Shown here piece after piece: positions 26,191 to 33,529 of a DNA stretch of 47,338 nt (its first letter is position 1; each line of letters opens with the position of its first letter). Made by a program: the position numbers and the translations under genes. The stretch is from TMED26 sp002694075 (GTDB taxonomy: Bacteria > Pseudomonadota > Alphaproteobacteria > Thalassobaculales > Thalassobaculaceae). A model generated the notes under the pieces. It was not told the DNA's origin and made no database searches. It was given only the letters and a program-made list of their open reading frames with translations. The DNA is taken from contig JAYYDT010000018.1 in the NCBI GenBank assembly GCA_036160575.1, positions 1-47,338 of the forward strand, written 5' to 3'.

Positions 26191-26219
26191 AAGATATGAC
26201 GTTTCCCAGTAAAGTCGAA
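26191..26219 (-). promoter_or_regulatory. Putative promoter for the miaB-phoH-ybeY-corC-lnt run
   Basis: On the minus strand TTCGAC (26219-26214) and TATCTT (26196-26191) are 17 bases apart, in a 141-base gap between fur and miaB that is AT-richer than its surroundings. Match to consensus is moderate. The fur stop lies about 55 bases upstream, and no clear terminator separates them. Confidence 0.3.
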
Positions 26220-26274
26220 AATACCATATCCAGCCGATAAAGTAATGAAGATTGCGTGGCCATAACGGGCCGCG

Positions 26275-26697
26275 TCAGCGGCTCGGCTCCTCGCCGCCGC
26301 GCTTGCGCCGCCCATATAACTCCAGGCGGTGGTCGACCAGATCAAACCCCAGTTCGGCGGCGATCCGTTCCTTCAAAACTTCAATGTCATTGTTGTGGAA
26401 TTCAATCACGCCGCCGGTTTCGACATCGATCAAGTGGTCATGATGGTCGCCGACTTGTTCATAGCGGGCGCGGCCGTCGCGAAACTCATGACGTTCCAGG
26501 ATATTGGCTTCTTCGAATAAACGGACCGTGCGGTAAACGGTGGCGATGGAAATACCGGCGTCAATCGCCGCCGCCCGCCGGTGCAATTGCTCGACATCGG
26601 GATGGTCGTCGGATTCCGTCAACACGCGGGCGATCACTCGGCGCTGTCCCGTCATTTTCAAACCGCGCGCCGCGCAAAGTTTTTCAATATCTTCCAT
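26275..26697 (-). CDS. fur: Fur-family metalloregulator (Fur/Mur type)
   Basis: Metal-responsive winged-helix repressor. The 140-residue protein has the DNA-binding domain (about 1-80, with MTGQRRVIARVL and ISIATVYRTVRLFEEANIL) and a dimerisation domain with metal ligands His33, HHDH (85-88) and the EFHNNDIEVLKE stretch. The only cysteine is Cys8, so the structural Cys4 zinc site of many Fur proteins is absent. In many alphaproteobacteria the closest Fur homologue (Mur) responds to manganese, so iron specificity should not be assumed. It follows rimI by 97 bases and has a palindrome upstream. Confidence 0.9.
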   Translation of the reverse strand: MEDIEKLCAARGLKMTGQRRVIARVLTESDDHPDVEQLHRRAAAIDAGISIATVYRTVRLFEEANILERHEFRDGRARYEQVGDHHDHLIDVETGGVIEFHNNDIEVLKERIAAELGFDLVDHRLELYGRRKRGGEEPSR

Positions 26698-26755
26698 CGG
26701 ACCCGTTTGCTGGCCGTTTAGCGCCGTCCGGTTGGTCGTCGCCGTTCACACTGAC

Positions 26756-26772
26756 ATTGAAATTACTGCAAT
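26756..26772. promoter_or_regulatory. Imperfect palindrome upstream of the fur-like gene
   Basis: The 17-base element ATTGAAATTACTGCAAT has arms matching at six of eight positions. It lies 59 bases before the fur start, just downstream of a TTGACG hexamer (minus strand, 26798-26793), where a -10 region would be expected. AT-rich palindromes of this kind are typical Fur-family operators, so autoregulation is possible but unproven. Confidence 0.35.
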
Positions 26773-26794
26773 TCGCTGGTTTTGAGAACCGCCG

Positions 26795-27283
26795 TCAAGT
26801 GTCGTCGTATTCGGCGACCGCGGCGCGCATTAACAAGGCGTCGTGGCGCTGTCCGTCGGCGACCCGGTAATAGCCGGGGCGCCGCCCGTTGGCTACGAAA
26901 CCGGCCGCCGCGTAAAGCGCCTGGGCGGCGTTATTGGTGCTCTCCACTTCCAGCAGGAGCTCCGTCGCGCCGGCCGCTCGCGCCGCCTCAAAAAGGGCCG
27001 TCACCAGGCGCCGCCCGATACCGCGCCGACGGTGGGCCGGGTCGACCGCCAGGGTCAGGATTTCCGCTTCCGGCCCGGCCAAGCGAGCGATCGCGAAACC
27101 CACCGGCGATGCCTCTTCAGACGGGTTGTTGGCGGCGGTCGCGACAACCGTCACCGTGTCGGGCCCGGCCAAGGTCGCGGTGAAGGCGTCCGTCGACCAG
27201 GGCTGGGCGAAAGCGTGCCGGTGCAGGGCGGCGAAAATCGGCGCCAGCAAAGGTCCCGTCGGCACCACGCGAACATCGATCAT
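26795..27283 (-). CDS. rimI: Ribosomal-protein-alanine N-acetyltransferase RimI-like
   Basis: GNAT acetyltransferase. In 162 residues the acetyl-CoA loop VDPAHRRRGIGRRLVTALFEAA is clear, as are LTLAV before it and LLLEVESTNNAAQALYAAAGF after it, a RimI-type signature. The start ATG 27283 overlaps the tsaB stop by four bases (ATGA). Pairing with tsaB is widespread and supports the RimI assignment over a generic GNAT. Confidence 0.9.
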   Translation of the reverse strand: MIDVRVVPTGPLLAPIFAALHRHAFAQPWSTDAFTATLAGPDTVTVVATAANNPSEEASPVGFAIARLAGPEAEILTLAVDPAHRRRGIGRRLVTALFEAARAAGATELLLEVESTNNAAQALYAAAGFVANGRRPGYYRVADGQRHDALLMRAAVAEYDDT

Positions 27284-28005
27284 TTCGCATTTGCCAACGG
27301 GGTAGCGCGGGGGGTGGCGCGCGGCGCACTTACATCGGGGGGCCGAATGTAAAGCGGTTTTGGTGGCCATAACGGCGCGCCGACGGCGCACCGCGCCGCC
27401 GCCCAAAGCCCAATCCGGGCGGCGTCCGGGGCGGTTTCATGGACCACTCGCGGGGCCCCGATCCCGGTCAACAGCGCCAGCAACTTGGCCGCTCCGTCGC
27501 CGCCGATGAGGATCTCGGTGGTCGCGTCGACGGCCGCGAAATGGTCGACCATCGCCGCCCGGGTGGCGGTGATCGGTTGCGAGTCCCAGAGGGCCGCGGC
27601 GGACATGTGCGGCGCGGCAATGTGAATAAATGGCTCCGGGCGTTTGCCGTCAATCGCCGCCACCCGCCACGCGCCGGGTGCGGCGGCGGCGGCCAAATCG
27701 TCGAGAATGAGATCGCTGGCGCGCACCCCCGCGAGCCGCGCGTCGAGGGCCAGGGCCAGACCCTGGGCCGTCGCCAGGCCGACGCGCAGGCCGGTGAAAG
27801 AGCCGGGACCGATAGGGGTGACGATGGTGTCGACCCGCCCCAGTTCGCTACCGGCGGCGGCCATCACCTCGGCGATTTGCGGGACTAGGGCGCTGGCATG
27901 GCCACGGGTCATTGCCGCGCGCGCGCTGGCGCGCACTTGTCCATCGGTCACCAGCGCGGTGGAACAGGCCGCGCCAACGCATTCAATCGATAACAGGGTT
28001 GCCAT
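27280..28005 (-). CDS. tsaB: tRNA threonylcarbamoyladenosine biosynthesis protein TsaB
   Basis: Non-catalytic partner of TsaD in t6A37 synthesis, an ASKHA-fold protein. The 241 residues begin MATLLSIECVGAACSTALV, have the family motif TPIGPGSFTGLRVGLATAQGLALAL (about 70-94), and end in a Pro/Arg-rich tail. ATG 28005 fits the normal start; a TTG at 28026 is in frame but has no ribosome-binding site. It is divergent from the deacetylase gene by 98 bases. Confidence 0.93.
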   Translation of the reverse strand: MATLLSIECVGAACSTALVTDGQVRASARAAMTRGHASALVPQIAEVMAAAGSELGRVDTIVTPIGPGSFTGLRVGLATAQGLALALDARLAGVRASDLILDDLAAAAAPGAWRVAAIDGKRPEPFIHIAAPHMSAAALWDSQPITATRAAMVDHFAAVDATTEILIGGDGAAKLLALLTGIGAPRVVHETAPDAARIGLWAAARCAVGAPLWPPKPLYIRPPDVSAPRATPRATPLANAK

Positions 28006-28042
28006 CTGAGGCCGCGCGATGTTCAAAAGGGAAGGTCATTGT

Positions 28043-28070
28043 TTGCAGGTGAGCGGTCTACGCTTATCAT
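28043..28070 (+). promoter_or_regulatory. Putative promoter for the polysaccharide deacetylase gene
   Basis: TTGCAG (28043-28048) and TATCAT (28065-28070) are 16 bases apart in the divergent tsaB/deacetylase gap, giving a leader of about 27 bases to ATG 28104. Both hexamers match consensus at four or five positions. Confidence 0.4.
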
Positions 28071-28103
28071 GGCGGACTGTCACTCGCTTTTTGGGCACAT
28101 GGC

Positions 28104-29132
28104 ATGGAAGTTTGCTTCTCTAGGTTGCGCCTAGCGCTCGCGCGTATGACGTGTTTCTTCGTCTTGTTCGCGGCCTGGCCGGTCCTCGCCGCCGACGGGG
28201 CGGTGGTATTTATGTACCATCGCTTCGGCGAGAATGACGTGCCGACCACCAATATTCGCATGGAGCAGTTTGACGCTCATCTGCTGGAGTTGAAGAGTGG
28301 CGGCTACAATGTGCTGCCGCTGCCCGAGATCATCGCCCGCCTGAAAAAGGGCGCCGCTTTGCCCGACCGCACCGTGGCCTTGACCATCGACGACGCTTAT
28401 CGCTCGGTCTATGAGAAAGCCTGGCCGCGCCTGCGCGCGGCGAAATTGCCGTTCACTATTTTCGTCGCCACCGACCCGATCGACCGCGGCCGTCGCGGCT
28501 ATATGACCTGGGACCAATTGCGCGAACTGAAGGCGGCTGGCGTGACCATCGGCAATCAGAGCAAAAGCCATCCCCACCTCGTGTCGCTGGGCTTGGACCA
28601 GGTGCGTCGCGAACTGCGCGCCGCCAACGCGCGTTTGGCGAAGGAACTCGGCGCGCCGGCCGACCTGTTGGCATATCCTTTTGGCGAATATAGCCAAGCG
28701 GTGCAAAAGGTGGCGGCGGCGGTTGGTTTTACCGCCGCCTTCGGTCAGCATTCCGGCGTGATGCACGCGGGCGCCCCGATGTTCGGTCTGCCGCGTTTCA
28801 CCTTGAACGAGACCTATGGCGGCATCGACCGTTTTCGCTTGGCGGCCAATGCGTTGCCGCTGCCGGTGACCGATGTTTTGCCCAGTGATCCGGTGCTTCA
28901 AGTCAATCCGCCGGCGTTCGGCTTCACGGTCCGGCCAGGTTTGACCGGTCTCGCGCAATTGGCTTGTTTCGCCTCCGGCCAGGGCCGCACCAAACTGCAA
29001 CGTCTGGGCAACCGTGTCGAGGTGCGGGTGACCGAGCCTTTTCCTCCCGGACGGTCGCGGATCAACTGCACCATGCCGGGGCCGGACCGACGGTGGCGTT
29101 GGTTCGGCATGCAGTTTTTTGTGCCGGATTAA
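28104..29132 (+). CDS. Secreted polysaccharide deacetylase (NodB-like)
   Basis: Carbohydrate esterase family 4-type protein, 342 residues, with an N-terminal signal sequence (RLALARMTCFFVLFAAWPVLAADG). Motif 1 is TIDDAYRSVYEKAWP (two Asp kept). Motif 3 is AYPFGEYS, as in PgaB/IcaB-like deacetylases. Motif 2 is unusual: IGNQSKSHPHL, where the first metal-binding His of the H-(S/T)-x-x-x-H pattern is Gln. The C-terminal about 100 residues (from VLQVNPPAFGF) form a second beta-rich part of unknown role. The start could also be ATG 28146. It faces a glucosaminidase gene, and the stops interlock. Likely an envelope or exopolysaccharide enzyme; activity is uncertain because of the His-to-Gln change. 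Confidence 0.85.
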   Translation: MEVCFSRLRLALARMTCFFVLFAAWPVLAADGAVVFMYHRFGENDVPTTNIRMEQFDAHLLELKSGGYNVLPLPEIIARLKKGAALPDRTVALTIDDAYRSVYEKAWPRLRAAKLPFTIFVATDPIDRGRRGYMTWDQLRELKAAGVTIGNQSKSHPHLVSLGLDQVRRELRAANARLAKELGAPADLLAYPFGEYSQAVQKVAAAVGFTAAFGQHSGVMHAGAPMFGLPRFTLNETYGGIDRFRLAANALPLPVTDVLPSDPVLQVNPPAFGFTVRPGLTGLAQLACFASGQGRTKLQRLGNRVEVRVTEPFPPGRSRINCTMPGPDRRWRWFGMQFFVPD

Positions 29133-30100
29133 ACGCGCCGTTCGGGGATCAAAATGGCGCCGTCGAAACGGCCAAGGCGATTAACGCGCATAATCGCTCG
29201 TAGCTCATCGATATAAACCGCGCCGCGCTCGGAATAGGCCTCGAGGTGATGCGCGAGTTCAGCCCCATCGAGGGCCTGCCCGCGACCCCGCGCCGTCGCG
29301 CGGGCGTCACGGAATGTCCGATAGGCCGGATGACTGTTGAGATTGCGCATGTAAGCGCGCACCGAGTCCAAAAGTGAGCCGAACTGACGTACCAAATGCT
29401 TCTTGCCGGCATCGCGCCGCTGCGGCACCAGGCCGTGGCCTTCGCTCATGGTCCATTGGCCGTATAGGGCGTTGCCGTCATGGGCAAAACGCGACCGCCC
29501 CCAGCCACTTTCGGCGGCGGCTTGGGCCAAAGCCAGCGACACCGGCACCGTGTCGACATGGCGTAACAAGCGCTGGGCAAGTCGCACCGGCGGCGGCGTG
29601 TCCTGTTTTTCGGCGGCCAGGCCGTAGCGCGCCGCCTGGTCGTCGAGCCAGGCCCGACCCTGGGCGTTGGCGTCGCCTTTGGCGATAATCAGGCGCAGGC
29701 GCGCCCGGTCGGCGGTGATCTCGGCGTTGGCCAAGAGGATCAACGGCAAGACACCGCTGATGAAGAGGGTTTTGCGCCGATTAACCGGCATTTCGCCCGC
29801 GAAATCGGTGGGCAGACGCGTCAACGCCAAGGCCGGCACCCGAGACCGACCCGAGGCCACGCCATCAAGGGCGAAGCCTCGGCTGTCCAGAACCTTCTCC
29901 AACTCGGCGGTTTTTCGGATGGTCAGGGCGATCGCCGGCGGCAAGCTAGGGGGCGTGCGCACAGTGATCAAATTGACGGGCCCGCTGGGTGCCGAGGCGC
30001 CGGCGATCTCGCCTAGCGCGACCAAGGTGAGCGCGGCGACAACCCCGCCGTGCCGCCAGAAGCGGGGCGCGTGTCTGACCGTCGGGGTCGCTCGCTTCAT
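29129..30100 (-). CDS. Bax-like glucosaminidase-domain protein
   Basis: Predicted peptidoglycan N-acetylglucosaminidase of the Bax/FlgJ-type lysozyme-like superfamily (323 residues). A signal anchor (VVAALTLVALGEIAGASA) precedes a linker; the domain starts NRRKTLFISGVLPLILLANAEI. The catalytic Glu is in ALAQAAAESGWGRSRFAHDGNALYGQWT, and the end has YSERGAVYIDELRAIMRVN. The Bax label comes from the E. coli protein, not the eukaryotic one. It starts 28 bases after the nfuA-like gene ends and may be transcribed with it, while it converges on the deacetylase with a four-base stop overlap. Confidence 0.88.
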   Translation of the reverse strand: MKRATPTVRHAPRFWRHGGVVAALTLVALGEIAGASAPSGPVNLITVRTPPSLPPAIALTIRKTAELEKVLDSRGFALDGVASGRSRVPALALTRLPTDFAGEMPVNRRKTLFISGVLPLILLANAEITADRARLRLIIAKGDANAQGRAWLDDQAARYGLAAEKQDTPPPVRLAQRLLRHVDTVPVSLALAQAAAESGWGRSRFAHDGNALYGQWTMSEGHGLVPQRRDAGKKHLVRQFGSLLDSVRAYMRNLNSHPAYRTFRDARATARGRGQALDGAELAHHLEAYSERGAVYIDELRAIMRVNRLGRFDGAILIPERRV

Positions 30101-30127
30101 GCTGTCGGCGCGGCGATCGGCGGGGGC

Positions 30128-30694
30128 CTAAAAGCCCATTTCGGCGGCACGCACTTCGCGCACCTCCGGGACGTAATAGCGCAACATGTTCTCGATCCCC
30201 ATTTTAAGGGTCGCGGTCGAACTGGGACAGCCGGCGCAGGCACCGCGCATGGACAGGGTCACAATGCCGTCCTCAAACCCATGGAAGACGATATCGCCGC
30301 CATCCTGGGCGACCGCCGGCCGCACCCTGGTGTCCAACAATTCCTTGATTTGGCCAATGATCTCATTGTCCGGGCCGTCGGCGGCGGCGTGGCCGTCATC
30401 GCCAACGTCGTCCAGCATAACCGGTGCGCCGGTGGTGAAATGCTCCATGATAACGCCGAGCACAGAGGGCTTTAGGACATACCATTCCTTGTCCGCCGCC
30501 TTGGCCACGGTGATGAAATCATGGCCCAGAAACACCCCGGCGACGCCGTCGATATCGAAAAGGCGCGCCGCCAGGGGCGACCGCGCGGTATCGTCGCCGT
30601 CGCGGAACTCGGCGGTGCCGGCGGCCAGGACTTCACGTCCCGGCAGAAATTTCAGGGTCGCCGGGTTCGGCGTTTCTTCAGTTTGAATGAACAT
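30128..30694 (-). CDS. NifU-family Fe-S scaffold protein (Nfu type)
   Basis: Carrier of iron-sulfur clusters to apoproteins. The 188-residue protein has the N-terminal Nfu domain (FIQTEETPNPATLKFLPGREVL, residues 2-24) and the C-terminal NifU-like domain (about 110-185) with the cluster-binding CAGC motif in RGACAGCPSSTATLKMGIENML. The start at 30694 fits the family. A promoter candidate lies in the gap to trpS. Many alphaproteobacteria have this gene beside trpS/murJ. Confidence 0.93.
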   Translation of the reverse strand: MFIQTEETPNPATLKFLPGREVLAAGTAEFRDGDDTARSPLAARLFDIDGVAGVFLGHDFITVAKAADKEWYVLKPSVLGVIMEHFTTGAPVMLDDVGDDGHAAADGPDNEIIGQIKELLDTRVRPAVAQDGGDIVFHGFEDGIVTLSMRGACAGCPSSTATLKMGIENMLRYYVPEVREVRAAEMGF

Positions 30695-30747
30695 CGCAAA
30701 ATCCCTTTGGCGCCAGGGCCGCGCCTGACGGTCACCGGCCTTACGCA

Positions 30748-30777
30748 TTTATGTGGCAATACGGTGGATGAATTCAA
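30748..30777 (-). promoter_or_regulatory. Putative promoter ahead of the nfu gene
   Basis: On the minus strand TTGAAT (30777-30772) and CATAAA (30753-30748) are 18 bases apart in the 103-base trpS-nfu gap. The leader would be about 45 bases. Match to consensus is moderate. Confidence 0.3.
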
Positions 30778-30797
30778 GTCATCCGTGGCCGGCGCCG

Positions 30798-31796
30798 TTA
30801 GCGCGCCAGAAAGCCCACGATTTCCTTAACCTCGGCGATGATCGGTTGGGCGATAGCCTCGGCGCGCCGCGCGCCATCTTGCAAAATCCGATCAATTTCG
30901 GCCGAATCCGCCATCAAACGCGTCATCTCGGCGCCGATCGGCCCCAGTTGAGAAACCGCCAGATCGGTCAGCGCCGGTTTGAAGTCGCCGAAGCCTTTGC
31001 CTTCAAACTCGGCGAGCACGTCATCGGGCGTGCGGTCGCTGAGCGCGGCATAGAGGGTGACGAGGTTGCTGGCCTCCGGCCGCGCGGCCAGATCGGCGAC
31101 GGTGGCGGGCAGGGGTAGCGGGTCGGTTTTCGCCTTGCGCAGTTTTTGCGCGATGGTGTCGGCGTCATCGGTCATGTTGAGGCGCGAATAATCCGACGCG
31201 TCCGATTTGCTCATTTTCTTGGTGCCGTCCCGCAGGCTCATGACACGGGTGGCGGCGCCAAAAATTTGCGGTTCGGGCAGCGGGAAATAGTCGACCTCGA
31301 ACATGCTGTTAAACGCCTGGGCGATGTCGCGCGTGAGTTCGAGATGTTGTTTCTGATCGTCGCCGACCGGCACATGGGTGGCTTTGTAAGCAAGGATGTC
31401 GGCGGCCATCAGGACCGGGTAGTCATAGAGACCGACGGTCGCTTGGTCGCGATTTTTGCCGGCTTTTTCCTTGAACTGAGTCATCCGATTGAGCCAGCCG
31501 ATCCGCGCCACGCAGTTGAACACCCAGGCCAGTTCGGCATGCGCGGAAACCTGGCTTTGGTTGAAGATGATCGACCCCACGGGATCGATGCCGGCGGCCA
31601 ATAGGCCGGCGGTCGCTTCGCGCGTCGCTTCGCGCAGTTCGGCCGGGTCCTGGGGGACCGTGATGGCGTGCAAATCGACCAGGCAGTAGATGCATTCGAA
31701 ATCGGCCTGCAGGCGCGCCCAGTTGCGAATCGCGCCGAGGTAATTGCCCAGGTGAAGATTGCCGGTCGGCTGAACGCCGGAAAAAATTCGATCCAT
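30798..31796 (-). CDS. trpS: Tryptophanyl-tRNA synthetase
   Basis: Class I synthetase charging tRNA-Trp. The 332-residue product begins MDRIFSGVQPTGNLHLGNYLGAIRNW with the HIGH-equivalent HLGN, has MAADILAYKATHVPVGDDQKQHLELTRDIA, and KMSKS in TKKMSKSDASDYSRL. ATG 31796 agrees with the family; the GTG one codon earlier is possible. It lies between murJ (70 bases upstream) and the nfu gene. Confidence 0.96.
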   Translation of the reverse strand: MDRIFSGVQPTGNLHLGNYLGAIRNWARLQADFECIYCLVDLHAITVPQDPAELREATREATAGLLAAGIDPVGSIIFNQSQVSAHAELAWVFNCVARIGWLNRMTQFKEKAGKNRDQATVGLYDYPVLMAADILAYKATHVPVGDDQKQHLELTRDIAQAFNSMFEVDYFPLPEPQIFGAATRVMSLRDGTKKMSKSDASDYSRLNMTDDADTIAQKLRKAKTDPLPLPATVADLAARPEASNLVTLYAALSDRTPDDVLAEFEGKGFGDFKPALTDLAVSQLGPIGAEMTRLMADSAEIDRILQDGARRAEAIAQPIIAEVKEIVGFLAR

Positions 31797-31866
31797 CACT
31801 GTCGTCCATTGGAGTTGCGCGGGGCCCGTCGCCGCGGCGCTGTTATCGCGAGAAGCACCCGACCGG

Positions 31867-33438
31867 TCAAGGGCCGTCGGCGGCCGGCGGCGGCGCCTCG
31901 GCGCGCAGCGCTTGGCGAAGTTCACGCGGCGTGACCACGCCCAGCCCCCAGGCCAGGGCGCCGTAAACGACGACCCCGCCAATCACCAGGGCGATCAAAC
32001 CGGCGATGCCGGCGGCACTGTCGGGGCGCCAAAGATCGCCCGCTTGGCCCATCGCCGTCGCCAGCGCGGCGGCCATGCCAGCGGTCGCCAAAACCATCCG
32101 TGGGACGCGCGCCAATAACCGCCGATCCAGGCGCAAGGCGCCGCGGCGATAAAGCAACACCGCCAAGGCCGCGGCATTGGCCCAGGAGGAGATCACCGAC
32201 GCCGCGGCGATTCCGACATGTTGCAAGCTGGGCATCAGGGCGAGGGCGGCGACGATGTTCAAGATCACCGCGCCGACCGCCACCAACACCGGCGTCTTGG
32301 TGTCGAGGCGGGCGAAAAATCCCGGCTGGAAGATTTTGATCAAAACGAAGGCCGGCAGGCCGAGCGCGAAGACCGCCAGGGCGGCGGCGGTGGCGGCGGC
32401 CATTTCGGCGGCGAAAGCGCCGCGCTGGAACAACATCACGATCACCGGCTCGGCGATGATGAAAAGCGCGGCGGCGGCCGGCAAGGTGATCAACATGCCG
32501 AACTCCAGCGCCCGGTTTTGGGTGGCCAAGGCGCCGCCGTCTTCGCCGCGCTTGACCTGCCGCGACAACAGCGGCAGCAGGGCGGTGCCAATCGCCACGC
32601 CAATCACGCCCAGCGGCAATTGCGTGATGCGGTCGGCGTAATACAGGTAGGAGATCGAGCCGGCGGGCAAGGTCGAGGCCAAGATCACGTCGACCACCTG
32701 GTTGACGTGAATGACCCCGGCGCCAAGGGCGGCCGGCGTCATTAACACCAATAATTTGCGCACCTCCGGCGACAGCCGTGGCCACCGCAAGGCGGGCATC
32801 ACGCCGGCCCGCCGGCACGCCGTCGCCAGCCAGATTAATTGGGCGACGCCGGATAGCGTCACCCCCCAAGCCAGCAGCCAAGCCGGCGCGGCGGCGCTGA
32901 TTACCGCCGCCGCCATCGCCGAAATCAAAACCAGGTTGAGCAGGATCGGTGACGCCGCCATCACGGCGAAGCGCCCCACCGCGTTGAGCATGCCGCCGAG
33001 CAGGGCGACCAGTGAAATCAGCGGCAGGTAGAGAAAGGTCACGCGCGTCAACTCGACGGTTAGCGCGAAACGCTCCGGGGTCGCCGTGAAGCCGGGCGCC
33101 ATCACCGACACCAGCCAGGGCATGGTCAATTGCGCGGCCAGGGTGAGGGCGATCAGCGCCGCCCCGAGAAGCGCCGCCACCTCACTGGCGAAGTGGCGGG
33201 CGGCCGCTTTGCCCTGTTGTTCCAAACGGCCGGCGAAGAGCGGCACGAAAGCCACCGTCAGGGCACCTTCGCCGGTTAGCCGGCGAAAAAAATTAGGCAG
33301 TTTGAAGGCCACGAAAAAGGCGTCGGCGATGGGCCCGGCGCCAAGCAGTGCGGCGATTGAAACATCCCGCAAAAAGCCGGTCACGCGCGACACCATGGTC
33401 AACCCCCCGACGGTGGCGATGGCGCGTGTTAGGTTCAT
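31867..33438 (-). CDS. murJ: Lipid II flippase MurJ
   Basis: Multi-pass inner-membrane flippase (MOP superfamily) for the peptidoglycan precursor lipid II. The 523 residues contain about 14 hydrophobic segments and the family start MNLTRAIATVGGLTMVSRVTGFLRDVSIA, GPIADAFFVAFKLPNFFRRLTGEGALTVAFVPLF, and YLYYADRITQLPLGVIGVAIGTALLPLLSR. A strong ribosome-binding site (ggaggaaat) precedes ATG 33438. It sits downstream of glnD, as in many alphaproteobacteria, and could be co-transcribed across the 91-base gap. Confidence 0.95.
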   Translation of the reverse strand: MNLTRAIATVGGLTMVSRVTGFLRDVSIAALLGAGPIADAFFVAFKLPNFFRRLTGEGALTVAFVPLFAGRLEQQGKAAARHFASEVAALLGAALIALTLAAQLTMPWLVSVMAPGFTATPERFALTVELTRVTFLYLPLISLVALLGGMLNAVGRFAVMAASPILLNLVLISAMAAAVISAAAPAWLLAWGVTLSGVAQLIWLATACRRAGVMPALRWPRLSPEVRKLLVLMTPAALGAGVIHVNQVVDVILASTLPAGSISYLYYADRITQLPLGVIGVAIGTALLPLLSRQVKRGEDGGALATQNRALEFGMLITLPAAAALFIIAEPVIVMLFQRGAFAAEMAAATAAALAVFALGLPAFVLIKIFQPGFFARLDTKTPVLVAVGAVILNIVAALALMPSLQHVGIAAASVISSWANAAALAVLLYRRGALRLDRRLLARVPRMVLATAGMAAALATAMGQAGDLWRPDSAAGIAGLIALVIGGVVVYGALAWGLGVVTPRELRQALRAEAPPPAADGP

Positions 33439-33529
33439 CGATTTCCTCCGGCCTGGCGGCCGCTCGGCTGCGGCGGCGCCATGCAATTAGCGTTTAATTG
33501 CGGCGCCGATGGGGCGCGAAGGGCCGGCC

